Origin: Alteromonas confluentis
Lineage (GTDB): Bacteria; Pseudomonadota; Gammaproteobacteria; Enterobacterales; Alteromonadaceae
Direction: 5' to 3'
Assembly (NCBI RefSeq): GCF_001757105.1
Contig: NZ_MDHN01000032.1
Coordinates: 44,378-108,377 of the forward strand
Length of the DNA stretch: 64,000 bases
A model generated the notes under the pieces. That model was not told the DNA's origin. It ran no database searches and worked only from the letters and a program-made list of their open reading frames with translations. The first letter of the stretch is position 1. Every line of letters begins with the position of its first letter. Positions 1 to 8,274 of the stretch are shown here, piece after piece. Made by a program: the position numbers and the translations under genes.

Positions 1-66
1 TATTAATGTATGGCGCCCGTTTGATCAAGAACGATAAGCGAAAAATGCGGAAAAAATAGGCGGATT

Positions 67-2238
67 ATGCATTTTGTCGAGGTGGCGGTACCGGTACCGC
101 TACGCCAAACTTTTACCTACAGCTGTGACATCCTCCCGGAACCTGGTTGTCGGGTCAGTATTTCCTTCGGCCCCCGTAATCTTGTCGGTGTCGTGACAGG
201 TGAACTGACTGCGCCTGAAAATCCAGACAAGATCAAAGCCATCGATAAAATTATTGATGACACGCCTGTACTAGACCGGGTTTTGCTGAAGCTTTGCCAT
301 TGGCTATCGCAGTACTATTTGCATCCCATTGGTGAGGTGATTCATACCGTACTCCCTGTGCTTTTACGAAAGGGCGAATCTGCGAGTCCGGTGGATGAAG
401 TGTGGTGGCATGCCGCCGATAATATTGATGAAAACCTGGCTGCGCTTAAACGGGCGAAACGCCAGTATGCCTGTTTGGAAGCGCTGGTGGATGAACCGGT
501 GCGCGAAGGCGACCTCAAAAATACGTTTCCCTCTACCATTATTAACGCACTGGAAGAAAAAGGCTTTATCCGTCAGGAAAGTAAGCCGCCGCCGTTGCGC
601 CCGAAAATGTGGCTGGATTATTTTGATGTGGCAAAAAAGCCATTACCAGACAAAGAGCAGGCCGTCGCGATTTCCACGATAGTGCAAAGTCGTTCTCGGT
701 TTGCGCCTTATTTGTTAGAAGGGGTAACGGGCAGCGGAAAAACGGAAGTCTACCTCCAGGCTATCGAAGATGTGCTGGCAGAAGGGCGGCAGGTGTTAAT
801 TTTGGTGCCGGAAATCGGCCTTACACCACAAACGGTGTCGCGCTTCGCCAGCCGATTTGGTATCGACATTGGTATTTTGCATTCACAGCTAAACGATAAA
901 GATCGGCTATCGGTGTGGCAGCGTGCCCGTGCTGGTGAGTTGGGAGTCATTATTGGTACTCGTTCGGCAATTTTCACGCCGATGAAATTCCCCGGCATGA
1001 TCATCGTAGATGAAGAGCATGATGATTCCTACAAACAGCAGGATGGTTTGCGCTATCACGCCCGCGATCTGGCAGTAATGCGAGCGCACACAGAAAATAT
1101 TCCACTGGTGTTAGGCACGGCCACGCCGTCGCTGGAAACGCTGAACAACGCGTTGACGAAGCGATATGGTCATCTTCAGCTAACAAAGCGAGCGGGCGGG
1201 GCATCGAAAACCCATCAGCAGGTGCTGGATGTGCGTGATCAGCGTCTGCAGTTCGGTATCGCCGATGGCATGTTAAGTATCATGCGTCAGCACTTATCTA
1301 TGGGTAATCAGGTGCTGGTGTTTGTAAACCGCCGCGGTTATGCCCCTGCACTGATTTGCCATCACTGTGGTCATTCCTACGATTGTCGTCGCTGTGAGCG
1401 TCCTTACACGGTGCATCGCACTCAGCAGCGGTTGCAGTGTCACCACTGCGGTGGCGCCCGACCTATTCCGCGGCAGTGTGAACACTGTGGCGAAAATAAA
1501 CTCATAACCGCGGGTGTGGGTACCGAACAAATCGAAGACGGATTGGCAAAGATGTTTCCCGGCGTGAAGCAAATCCGTATCGACAGCGATTCGGTGCGGG
1601 GCAAAGACAAACTTCAACGCTCGCTAGATGATATCAACGCCCAGAAATATCAGCTATTAATCGGCACGCAAATTCTTTCGAAAGGTCATCACTTTCCCCA
1701 TGTAACACTGGTGGTGGTTTTAGATTGTGATGGCGCGCTGTTCAGTGCCGACTTCCGTGCCAGCGAGAAACTGGCACAATTGGTAACGCAATTGGCAGGC
1801 CGAGCGGGCAGGGCGTCGAAGCCGGGAGAAATGTGGCTGCAAACCCACAATCCGGGACATCCGTTATTACAAGATTTGGTACACAATGGTTATGCCCACT
1901 TTGCCCGTCAGGCGCTGGATGAGCGAAAACTCTCCTGGATGCCACCGTTTCAATCGCAAGCGGTGATTCGCTCAGAAGCGACTAACGGTGAGCTGGCCTG
2001 GGAATTTCTTGAGCAGGTTCGAACGCTATTGCAAAGTGAAGTGGTGCGGCTGAATGGTCCGCTTCCATGTTTAATAGAGAAACGGCAGGGGCGGTATCGG
2101 TTTATGTTGGTTTTGCAATCGGCGCAGCGCAAGGCGATAAATGATTTGCTCAGGCGAGCGTTACCGAACATCACGTCGCTGCCCACGGCGAGCAAAGTGC
2201 GCTGGTCGCTAGATGTCGATCCATCAGACTTCAGTTAG
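67..2238 (+). CDS. priA: Primosomal protein N' (PriA helicase)
   Basis: A superfamily 2 3'-5' DNA helicase that reloads the replisome at stalled or repaired forks. The 723-residue product has the PriA N-terminal DNA-binding half, a Walker A loop GVTGSGKTE at about residues 219-227, a Walker B DEEHD at about 315-319, and a zinc-binding insertion of paired CxxC motifs (CHHCGH, CRRC, CHHCGG, CEHCGE) at about 431-475 between the helicase lobes. Length and domain order match full-length PriA. It lies upstream of ftsN and hslVU, a common gammaproteobacterial order. Nothing in the reading frame suggests damage. Confidence 0.97.
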   Translation: MHFVEVAVPVPLRQTFTYSCDILPEPGCRVSISFGPRNLVGVVTGELTAPENPDKIKAIDKIIDDTPVLDRVLLKLCHWLSQYYLHPIGEVIHTVLPVLLRKGESASPVDEVWWHAADNIDENLAALKRAKRQYACLEALVDEPVREGDLKNTFPSTIINALEEKGFIRQESKPPPLRPKMWLDYFDVAKKPLPDKEQAVAISTIVQSRSRFAPYLLEGVTGSGKTEVYLQAIEDVLAEGRQVLILVPEIGLTPQTVSRFASRFGIDIGILHSQLNDKDRLSVWQRARAGELGVIIGTRSAIFTPMKFPGMIIVDEEHDDSYKQQDGLRYHARDLAVMRAHTENIPLVLGTATPSLETLNNALTKRYGHLQLTKRAGGASKTHQQVLDVRDQRLQFGIADGMLSIMRQHLSMGNQVLVFVNRRGYAPALICHHCGHSYDCRRCERPYTVHRTQQRLQCHHCGGARPIPRQCEHCGENKLITAGVGTEQIEDGLAKMFPGVKQIRIDSDSVRGKDKLQRSLDDINAQKYQLLIGTQILSKGHHFPHVTLVVVLDCDGALFSADFRASEKLAQLVTQLAGRAGRASKPGEMWLQTHNPGHPLLQDLVHNGYAHFARQALDERKLSWMPPFQSQAVIRSEATNGELAWEFLEQVRTLLQSEVVRLNGPLPCLIEKRQGRYRFMLVLQSAQRKAINDLLRRALPNITSLPTASKVRWSLDVDPSDFS

Positions 2239-2431
2239 CAGATGTTGCTTGAGTCTGACGACGAATTCATTAGACTGAGCGACTTCGGCTAAGATACCGA
2301 CAGCAAAGTTAAGAAATAAAAGCTACACTGCTTTACCTGAACCATCGCTACGGAATGTGCGCTTTCTGAATGAAAAAAGAAGCGATGGTCAGTTGTCTGA
2401 AATATAAATTTTAACGGGATAGATGCCGGTT

Positions 2432-2998
2432 ATGGCTCAACGTGATTATGTATCTCGTGGACGTGCGCCACAGAATAAAAACAAAAATAACAATAAGCGG
2501 AAGCCGCCAGCCCCAGAGCAGAACAGAACCAAGATCTGGATGCGCCTGGTGGTGGTGATTATTGCCATTCTTGCACTGATTTATTTTCTGTTTTCAATTA
2601 AAGATAACGTGGACGAAACGGCTGATTCGACCATGGAGCAGTTGCCGCAAATCGTGGAAGAAGACGAACTGCCAGAAGTACCAAAAGAAGAGTGGGATTA
2701 CATTAAGAGTTTGCCTGGCTACGAAGTGGAAGTAGAAGTCGCGGAACAGCAGAAATCTGACAAACTTTACCTGCTGCAATGTGGCTCATTCCGTACCCGT
2801 TCTCAGGCCGAAGAAATGAAAGCGAAAATTGCCTTCCAGGGCCTGGAAGCGCAGGTTCGTGCCACCACCGGTTCAAACGGCGAATGGTTCCGCGTGATCA
2901 TGGGACCACTGCAAACCAAACGCGACGCAGAGCGGGCCAAACACAGCCTGCGAAAAGTGAACATCACCACCTGCATGATCCTCACCTGGAACTTATAA
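2432..2998 (+). CDS. ftsN: Cell division protein FtsN (SPOR domain)
   Basis: A late divisome protein: a bitopic inner-membrane protein whose periplasmic SPOR domain binds denuded septal peptidoglycan and triggers septal synthesis. The frame is open from an ATG at 2423, but I prefer the ATG at 2432 because it gives MAQRDYVSRG, matching the MAQRDYVRR start of E. coli FtsN. A basic, Asn/Lys-rich cytoplasmic tail is followed by one membrane segment at about residues 37-57, an acidic linker, and a C-terminal SPOR domain (about 113-188, starting at KLYLLQCGSF). At 188 residues it is shorter than the enterobacterial protein because the linker is short. It sits directly before the hslVU region, as in other gammaproteobacteria. 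Confidence 0.9.
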   Translation: MAQRDYVSRGRAPQNKNKNNNKRKPPAPEQNRTKIWMRLVVVIIAILALIYFLFSIKDNVDETADSTMEQLPQIVEEDELPEVPKEEWDYIKSLPGYEVEVEVAEQQKSDKLYLLQCGSFRTRSQAEEMKAKIAFQGLEAQVRATTGSNGEWFRVIMGPLQTKRDAERAKHSLRKVNITTCMILTWNL

Positions 2999-3028
2999 GG
3001 AAAAGAACCTATCGCTATCGGGGCTTCC

Positions 3029-3116
3029 GAAATTCTGGTACAGAACTCGCGGTAAACCCATCCATGGGCGCTCGGCAGCCGCTTCCCTGCGGCTGACGGT
3101 TCTGTACCAGAATTTC
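3029..3116. repeat. Structured intergenic repeat, copy A (complete)
   Basis: An 88-base element bounded by perfect 18-base inverted arms (GAAATTCTGGTACAGAAC at 3029-3046 and its complement at 3099-3116). Inside are two smaller hairpins, CCCATCCATGGG and CAGCCGCTTCCCTGCGGCTG, so the whole can fold as a three-way junction. The inner core is shared with copies B, D and F, whereas the outer arms are not. I do not recognise a named family. Confidence 0.8.
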
Positions 3117-3177
3117 TACAACCCCTGCGCTCAAGGTTCTTAGCTTTTTCCGTGAGCCCTTGTGGCCAGGGCAGGCA

Positions 3178-3257
3178 TTGTCGGCGAGAACTCGCCGTGA
3201 ACCCGTCCCTGGGGGCTCGACAACCGCATCCATGCGGTTGACGGTTCTCGCCGACAA
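3178..3257. repeat. Structured intergenic repeat, copy B (complete)
   Basis: An 80-base element with perfect 14-base inverted arms (TTGTCGGCGAGAAC at 3178-3191, complement at 3244-3257). The inner hairpins are CCCGTCCCTGGG and CAACCGCATCCATGCGGTTG. Its arms differ in sequence from copy A apart from the innermost GAAC/GTTC, yet pair perfectly with each other. Confidence 0.8.
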
Positions 3258-3265
3258 CACCTTAC

Positions 3266-3321
3266 CCCGTCCGCGGACTCACAACCGTGCTCGGCAGCAG
3301 CATCCCTGCTGCTGACGGTTT
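3266..3321. repeat. Structured intergenic repeat, copy C (degenerate)
   Basis: A partial copy that keeps the second hairpin as CAGCAGCATCCCTGCTGCTG followed by ACGGTTT. The left part is rearranged and no matching outer arms were found. The altered hairpin still pairs, through base changes on both sides relative to copies A and B. Confidence 0.6.
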
Positions 3322-3438
3322 GGAATGGCTTTCCTTTCTTTGTCTGCGGGCCTGACTTTCGTTCGTCCGTGGGCTCACAACCGTGCTCGACAATGGCGCT
3401 CCCGGCCTGAAGAGTTCACAACACCTCACAGTTTCTCC

Positions 3439-3468
3439 CTTGAAAAAATAATGTCTTCCCCCACTTAT
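3439..3468 (+). promoter_or_regulatory. Candidate sigma-32 heat-shock promoter of hslVU
   Basis: CTTGAAA at 3439-3445 is followed after about 12 bases by CCCCCACTTAT at 3458-3468, close to the sigma-32 consensus CTTGAAA / CCCCATnT. It lies about 65 bases upstream of the hslV start. hslVU is a classic heat-shock operon in E. coli, so the assignment fits both sequence and context. Confidence 0.7.
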
Positions 3469-3532
3469 CTCTTCATTGAAATTAATTTGCTGAGCGCGAC
3501 GGCCAGCGACACCCGAAACATGGGGAAGTGTA

Positions 3533-4057
3533 GTGACTACTATTGTATCTGTAAGACGCGACAATCAGGTCGTAATTGCCGGAGACGGACAGGTTTCTCT
3601 GGGTAACACCGTAATGAAAGGTAACGCGAAAAAAGTGCGTCGCCTTTATCACAACAAAGTGCTGGCGGGATTTGCTGGTGGCACTGCCGATGCATTTACA
3701 TTATTCGAGCGATTTGAATCCAAGCTGGAAATGCATCAGGGGCATCTTACCAGGGCCGCGGTAGAACTGGCCAAAGATTGGCGTACAGACCGGGCGTTGC
3801 GCAAACTGGAAGCGCTGTTGGCTGTGGCCGATGAAACGGCTTCGTTTATCATTACTGGTAACGGTGATGTGGTGCAGCCAGAGAACGATTTAATTGCCAT
3901 CGGTTCAGGCGGGAACTACGCGCAGGCAGCGGCCACGGCGCTGCTGGCGAATACCGATTTATCCGCGAAAGACATTGCTGAAAAGAGTCTGACCATCGCC
4001 GGTGATATCTGCGTATTTACTAATCACCACCAGACGGTTGAAGTACTGGATTATTAA
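3533..4057 (+). CDS. hslV: ATP-dependent protease subunit HslV
   Basis: The peptidase subunit of the HslVU (ClpQY) protease, a dodecamer with proteasome-like threonine active sites. It starts at a GTG (3533) preceded by GGGGAAG; the product begins MTTIVSVRR, so removal of Met exposes the catalytic Thr of the family. The conserved [31 protein letters not shown] and LIAIGSGG motifs are present and the length (174 residues) is normal. hslU follows after about 80 bases, and a sigma-32 type promoter lies upstream. Confidence 0.97.
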   Translation: MTTIVSVRRDNQVVIAGDGQVSLGNTVMKGNAKKVRRLYHNKVLAGFAGGTADAFTLFERFESKLEMHQGHLTRAAVELAKDWRTDRALRKLEALLAVADETASFIITGNGDVVQPENDLIAIGSGGNYAQAAATALLANTDLSAKDIAEKSLTIAGDICVFTNHHQTVEVLDY

Positions 4058-4135
4058 TATTCACAGGTTCGTACGCGACCATGCGCACGGGCCTGATTAC
4101 CGCCACGGGGCGGCATAAGTAAGAGAAGGTTTATT

Positions 4136-5467
4136 ATGTCTGAAATGACACCCAGAGAAATTGTTCACGAGCTCGACCGTCACATTATCGGTCAGCAGGA
4201 TGCCAAGCGTGCTGTGTCTATTGCACTGCGTAACCGCTGGCGTCGTATGCAGCTGCCAGAAGAGCTGCGCGTAGAAGTTACGCCAAAAAATATTCTGATG
4301 ATTGGCCCAACTGGTGTGGGTAAAACGGAAATTGCTCGTCGTTTGGCGAAACTGGCAAACGCGCCGTTCATCAAAGTGGAAGCGACTAAATTCACCGAAG
4401 TAGGTTATGTGGGTAAGGAAGTAGAAACCATTATCCGTGACCTGACTGACATTGCCGTGAAGCTCACCAAAGAGCAGGAAATGACGAAGGTGAAATTCCG
4501 CGCCGAAGAAGCGGCGGAAGAGCGAATTCTTGATGCTTTGTTGCCACCACCGGAAGATCCATGGGGCAAGAAAGAACAGGTTGAAGACCGTGGCACCCGT
4601 CAGGCGTTCCGTAAAAAGCTGCGTGAAGGGCAACTCGACGATAAAGAAATCGAAATTGATGTGGCCCTGCCGCAAATGGGCGTAGAGATCATGGCGCCTC
4701 CAGGCATGGAAGACATGACCAACCAACTGCAGTCAATGTTTCAGAACCTGAACTCTGACTCGCAGAAGAAAAAGAAAAAACTGAAAATTAAAGATGCGCT
4801 AAAAATGCTGATCGAAGAAGAAGCAGCGCGTCTGGTTAATCAGGAAGATTTGAAAGAAAAAGCGATTAATGCCGTTGAACAGCACGGTATCGTGTTTATC
4901 GACGAAATCGATAAGATTTGTAAGCGTGAAGGTAACAACTCTGCGGACGTATCCCGTGAAGGTGTACAGCGCGACCTGCTGCCATTGGTCGAAGGTTCTA
5001 CGGTATCGACAAAGCACGGTATGGTGAAAACCGACCACATGCTGTTTATTGCCTCTGGTGCGTTCCAGATGAGCAAACCGTCAGACCTTATTCCTGAATT
5101 GCAGGGGCGTCTGCCAATTCGTGTTGAGCTGTCAGCACTTAAAGTGGAAGACTTTAAACGTATCCTTACCGAGCCAAAATCAGCACTGACTGAACAGTAC
5201 CGTGCGCTGATGGCCACTGAGGGTGTGACCATTGATTTTGTAGAGTCGGGTATTCAGCGTATCGCTGAAGCGGCATGGCAGGTAAACGAGAAGCTGGAAA
5301 ATATCGGTGCACGTCGCTTACACACCGTACTTGAGCGTCTGATGGAAGATATCTCTTTCGACGCGTCTGAGAAATCGGGTGAAACATTTGTTATCGATAA
5401 GGCCTATGTTGATTCGCATCTGGAATCGCTGGTGGACAACGAAGATCTGAGCCGCTTTATTTTGTAA
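4136..5467 (+). CDS. hslU: ATP-dependent protease ATPase subunit HslU
   Basis: The AAA+ unfoldase that feeds HslV. The 443-residue protein starts [14 protein letters not shown] and has Walker A GPTGVGKT at residues 57-64, a GYVG pore motif, the intermediate (I) domain from about 110 to 240, Walker B VFIDEIDK at about 254, and the C-terminal tail ending DLSRFIL, which in this family docks into HslV. An AGAAGG ribosome site precedes ATG 4136. A terminator follows the stop codon. Confidence 0.97.
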   Translation: MSEMTPREIVHELDRHIIGQQDAKRAVSIALRNRWRRMQLPEELRVEVTPKNILMIGPTGVGKTEIARRLAKLANAPFIKVEATKFTEVGYVGKEVETIIRDLTDIAVKLTKEQEMTKVKFRAEEAAEERILDALLPPPEDPWGKKEQVEDRGTRQAFRKKLREGQLDDKEIEIDVALPQMGVEIMAPPGMEDMTNQLQSMFQNLNSDSQKKKKKLKIKDALKMLIEEEAARLVNQEDLKEKAINAVEQHGIVFIDEIDKICKREGNNSADVSREGVQRDLLPLVEGSTVSTKHGMVKTDHMLFIASGAFQMSKPSDLIPELQGRLPIRVELSALKVEDFKRILTEPKSALTEQYRALMATEGVTIDFVESGIQRIAEAAWQVNEKLENIGARRLHTVLERLMEDISFDASEKSGETFVIDKAYVDSHLESLVDNEDLSRFIL

Positions 5468-5487
5468 GTCATACGCTCATGAGAAGA

Positions 5488-5524
5488 AGGCAGCAGAGAC
5501 TCACGTCCTGCTGCCTTTTTTGTT
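5488..5524 (+). terminator. Rho-independent terminator of hslVU
   Basis: The 9-base stem AGGCAGCAG (5488-5496) pairs with CTGCTGCCT (5508-5516) and runs straight into a T tract, 20 bases after the hslU stop. Confidence 0.85.
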
Positions 5525-5548
5525 TTCAACACGTTAGTAGCTAACCCG

Positions 5549-5583
5549 GAAAAAAGACCCTGTCCGCAACGGATAACGGACAG
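5549..5583 (-). terminator. Rho-independent terminator of the amine dehydrogenase operon
   Basis: On the minus strand the stem CTGTCCG / CGGACAG is followed by GGTCTTTTTT. It sits just after the stop codon of the last leftward cytochrome gene and back to back with the hslU terminator. Confidence 0.75.
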
Positions 5584-5595
5584 AGCCAACGGAGT

Positions 5596-6066
5596 TCATC
5601 CTCCGGGGGATTCATGCTTTTCACGAACAGTCGAAGAAAGCGGTGCCTGCGTAGCCGCTAAGCTATCAACAAGGTTTTGCCTCACTTCATATACATTCGT
5701 CATTTTCTCTCCGCGATGGGCGCGTACTTCTTCTGCGGTGAACGCGGTGTGGTTGTCGACTTTCACAATATCGTTGGCGATATAATTAAGCACATCTGCA
5801 AGTTCTCCATCGGTGAGTGGGGAGTTGGCTGCGCCTGGTACACTTATCCAGTAACGTCTTCCCGCTTCGGAATGCATAAATGCATTTCCATGTTCATGAA
5901 AATCCGGCGTTTGCGGGGGCATGCCTGAACCACTGGCTTTGTGGCATCCCTGACATTGCAGCATGTAATTGGTCTGCGCCCGGGTAAGGCCTTTGGCGCT
6001 GACTAACTGCAATGATCCTGTAAGCAGGAACAGGCCCAGCATCGAGAGTTTGGTTACATTCCCCAT
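5596..6066 (-). CDS. Monohaem cytochrome c, last gene of the amine dehydrogenase operon
   Basis: A periplasmic class I type cytochrome c of 156 residues. A signal peptide (about residues 1-25, ending VSAKG) is followed by one haem site CQGCH at 38-42. The middle of the protein has a GxFxHSEAGRRYW stretch and a Met-poor C-terminal tail. The start ATG at 6066 is preceded by GGGATGAG. It lies 24 bases after another cytochrome gene and is probably cotranscribed with it. Its likely role is to carry electrons from the amine dehydrogenase to the respiratory chain; that is inferred from position only. Confidence 0.8.
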   Translation of the reverse strand: MGNVTKLSMLGLFLLTGSLQLVSAKGLTRAQTNYMLQCQGCHKASGSGMPPQTPDFHEHGNAFMHSEAGRRYWISVPGAANSPLTDGELADVLNYIANDIVKVDNHTAFTAEEVRAHRGEKMTNVYEVRQNLVDSLAATQAPLSSTVREKHESPGG

Positions 6067-6090
6067 TGCTCATCCCTTTAATACTGTGGT

Positions 6091-6564
6091 TCAGTCGTCT
6101 AACTGCTGGCGAAGTGCATGGCTTGAAGGCAATGATTTGTCTGCTATTTTCTTGCGTACTGCCGCCACGTCTTCAGCACTTACTGGTGTCGCTTCTGCAA
6201 GTGGCGATTTTGCAATGCCCGTGAGTACGTAACTCAGAACGCCGGCAACTTCATCGTCACTCAGAGTGGGAGCAAACGCCTGCATAAATCCGGCGTAAGT
6301 CTGTCCCTGCGATTTGATTGGCCCATTAAGCCCTTGTAGCACCACACTGATGAGATATTCCTTTCCGCCTTCTTTTGCAAAAGTTGCGGGTAGATTAACC
6401 AGCGGCGGAAATGCGCCTGGCAGACCTTCACCGGTGGCAAGATGACAGGCCGCGCAGGTAGTAAATACGGTTTTGCCGTCTCGTCCTTCAGCAAGGCTGG
6501 CGGTAGTGTTTAGTCCCATGGCTGCGCAGAGCGCAGCCATGGCAATAGCGCGTAACTTACGCAT
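6091..6564 (-). CDS. Monohaem cytochrome c following aauA
   Basis: A 157-residue periplasmic cytochrome c with a signal peptide (MRKLRAIAMAALCAAMGLNT..., cleaved near residue 25) and one haem site CAACH at 37-41; a Met in YAGFMQAF may be the distal ligand. The frame is open further upstream, but the ATG at 6564 is chosen because it gives a signal peptide and overlaps the aauA stop by a few bases (ATGCGTAA), a typical translational coupling. In the aau cluster of Alcaligenes faecalis the gene after aauA also encodes a small monohaem cytochrome c, so it is the natural electron acceptor candidate. Confidence 0.85.
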   Translation of the reverse strand: MRKLRAIAMAALCAAMGLNTTASLAEGRDGKTVFTTCAACHLATGEGLPGAFPPLVNLPATFAKEGGKEYLISVVLQGLNGPIKSQGQTYAGFMQAFAPTLSDDEVAGVLSYVLTGIAKSPLAEATPVSAEDVAAVRKKIADKSLPSSHALRQQLDD

Positions 6565-7102
6565 CAACGGCCACCCCCAACACCACACCGGTAGAGCAGG
6601 TGTACACATTACTGCTGGTACCCAGGCACCAGTTGATGTCGTTGTTAGATTGCGGGCGGTATACTGGCTTGTCGTTTTCGTTGCGATTACATAAGCAGCG
6701 ACCACAACTGGTTTTACCGCAACAGTCGTTGTACGAAATAATGTAATCTTTACCGTCAGCAGGGTTGCGACAAGTGCCAATCCAGGTGATGGGCGACATT
6801 TCGGTGCCCGGCGGACAACTCGATGCCGTACCACCACAACAGGAGCATAAAAATCCGTCGATGGCACAGTAGCGCCAGTAATCACAACTGGTAGGATCGC
6901 CGGGGTCGCCCTCCAGGCCAGATACCTGAGAACCCACTCCCGGGTAAGCGCCGGTCGATTCCGAAGCTCGGGCAACGGGTAATAAAGGAATGGCTGCAGC
7001 GCCCACCATCAGTTTGGAAAGGTTAGTGAGCAAGTGCCGACGAGACGTATTCTGCGCGACCTTGCGGGAGCCACGCTCCATCAGTTTGTCGAGAAATTTC
7101 AT
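6557..7102 (-). CDS. aauA: Amine dehydrogenase light (TTQ) subunit
   Basis: The small catalytic subunit of a periplasmic quinoprotein amine dehydrogenase (methylamine/aromatic amine dehydrogenase family), which deaminates primary amines to aldehydes using tryptophan tryptophylquinone. The 181-residue precursor has a long Tat-like leader (SRRHLLT at 20-26) and 14 cysteines after it. The two cofactor tryptophans fit W107 (SPITWIGTC) and W158 (DINWCLG), and the catalytic Asp fits D126 (YNDCCG). The spacing between the two Trp equals that of the aromatic amine enzyme numbering I recall (109/160). Gene order (B-E-D-A-cytochrome) matches the aau cluster more than mau clusters, hence the symbol; the true substrate is unknown. 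Confidence 0.9.
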   Translation of the reverse strand: MKFLDKLMERGSRKVAQNTSRRHLLTNLSKLMVGAAAIPLLPVARASESTGAYPGVGSQVSGLEGDPGDPTSCDYWRYCAIDGFLCSCCGGTASSCPPGTEMSPITWIGTCRNPADGKDYIISYNDCCGKTSCGRCLCNRNENDKPVYRPQSNNDINWCLGTSSNVYTCSTGVVLGVAVDA

Positions 7103-7113
7103 TTGTGTGCTCC

Positions 7114-7716
7114 TTACGCGTAATTCTTCTGCATGTATTCCTGAAGACTCGCATAGCCAGTCTCTTTCACGTTAAACAGGCTTTCGATGTGCTCGCGAGA
7201 GTTCACGATGCCCATAGCCTGTAGCGTGCCTTTTTCATCAATCAGTACGGCATAGGGCAGTTTCGCCACGCCGAAACTTTTGCCAACGATTTCAGAGTTA
7301 ACGAAGTTGGATTGCTCTAATTTTTGTGCAGCAATGAAGGTGTCTATTTCTGATGATGCGCCGTCGGAAGCAAAGACCAGATCCACCCAGTTCTGTTCTT
7401 CTTTGGCGATTGATTTCGCAACACCAATGAGTGACTTACACATGGGGCAGGTAGGCGATACGAAAAACAGCAGCTGACATTTTTCTACTGGCGATTTTCC
7501 GCCAATGTGCAGTGTTTGCTGGTTTTTCAGATTAATGACGTCAAGCTCTGGGGCATCCTGTCCTACCTTAAGCTGTTTGTTGATAGACAGTGCCCCCGCG
7601 GGTGCAACACGCTCGTAAAGCACGCCAATCTGGCGAACCAGTGCAAATACCATTGTTGCCAGCACGATAACGGCAATCCATAAAATAACGTTTGAAGCAA
7701 TGAGTAAATTAGTCAT
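7114..7716 (-). CDS. aauD: Thioredoxin-fold maturation protein (MauD/AauD)
   Basis: A 200-residue membrane-anchored thioredoxin-like protein required for folding and disulfide formation of the Cys-rich light subunit. It has one N-terminal membrane segment (about 6-27) and a redox motif CPMC at residues 90-93 within FVSPTCPMCKSLI. It overlaps the end of aauE by 8 bases and lies 11 bases before aauA. Family knowledge: mauD mutants fail to accumulate the light subunit. Confidence 0.9.
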   Translation of the reverse strand: MTNLLIASNVILWIAVIVLATMVFALVRQIGVLYERVAPAGALSINKQLKVGQDAPELDVINLKNQQTLHIGGKSPVEKCQLLFFVSPTCPMCKSLIGVAKSIAKEEQNWVDLVFASDGASSEIDTFIAAQKLEQSNFVNSEIVGKSFGVAKLPYAVLIDEKGTLQAMGIVNSREHIESLFNVKETGYASLQEYMQKNYA

Positions 7717-8272
7717 GACGTAACCTCAGGTTTTTCAGTAAAGCGTGGTTTTCCAGCAAGCCATCAATGCTGCTGTATGAAATAAAAAGTAACAGTGAAA
7801 AGGTGATGCCCATCAGCCATTCCGACAGTGTGCCGGTGCTGACTTGTTGGGTGAGGTGGAATACCGCCACCAGTGCCAGCAAAGCCAGATTGCGTATGAC
7901 TAACAAGGCGGGTTTTACGTTGGCATCGCTGCCATTTAGCGAGCAGCCGCAGTCGGCAAGAGAGCGGCCGGTAAGCATGGCAAAGCTCAGGAACGCGGCG
8001 TAGGTAAGTAGCAGGCCGCTTAACATGAGCGTGGTTACTGCTGTTGCCTGCAAAGCGAAGGCAAGCACCGCCACGGCAATAACACTGATTTCAACGAACG
8101 GTACGATGCCGGCGAGGGTCAACGCCAGGTTTCCCGGTAGCAGTTCGTAACCCACCAGTGCCTGACGGAATTGTCCAGGAGCACGAAGTTTATGGTGAGC
8201 ACTGGCAAGCACCAGAGAGAGCAGAAACCCCAGTACGCCAATGTGCACAACCTGCAGAAGAGAACTCAGCAT
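7709..8272 (-). CDS. aauE: Membrane maturation protein (MauE/AauE)
   Basis: A 187-residue integral membrane protein of the MauE family (DoxX-like), predicted from hydrophobic stretches to cross the membrane about five times, with an RSLADCGCSLNG Cys pair typical of MauE. It works with MauD in export and folding of the light subunit. It starts 2 bases after aauB ends and overlaps aauD. Confidence 0.85.
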   Translation of the reverse strand: MLSSLLQVVHIGVLGFLLSLVLASAHHKLRAPGQFRQALVGYELLPGNLALTLAGIVPFVEISVIAVAVLAFALQATAVTTLMLSGLLLTYAAFLSFAMLTGRSLADCGCSLNGSDANVKPALLVIRNLALLALVAVFHLTQQVSTGTLSEWLMGITFSLLLFISYSSIDGLLENHALLKNLRLRHD

Positions 8273-8274
8273 GG

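Larger units (their letters stand above)
3001..3532. other. Gene-free gap between ftsN and hslV
   Basis: This gap of about 530 bases carries no convincing gene. It holds two complete copies and one or two degenerate copies of a structured intergenic repeat (listed separately), followed by the hslV promoter. Open frames here on either strand run through the repeats and lack coding character. A second degenerate repeat-like stretch lies at about 3363-3400. Confidence 0.7.

Noticed and set aside
3015..3330. Short repeats before hslV as a CRISPR array
   Set aside because: Copies are palindromic, unevenly spaced and variable in the arms; there are no regular spacers and no cas genes.
4097..4726. 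Leftward 209-codon open frame inside hslU
   Set aside because: Its Phe/His-rich translation is the reverse complement of hslU coding sequence; no start site or family.
6565..6975. N-terminal extension of the second cytochrome c frame
   Set aside because: It overlaps aauA in another frame and lacks a signal peptide; the ATG at 6564 gives a proper export signal and couples with the aauA stop.
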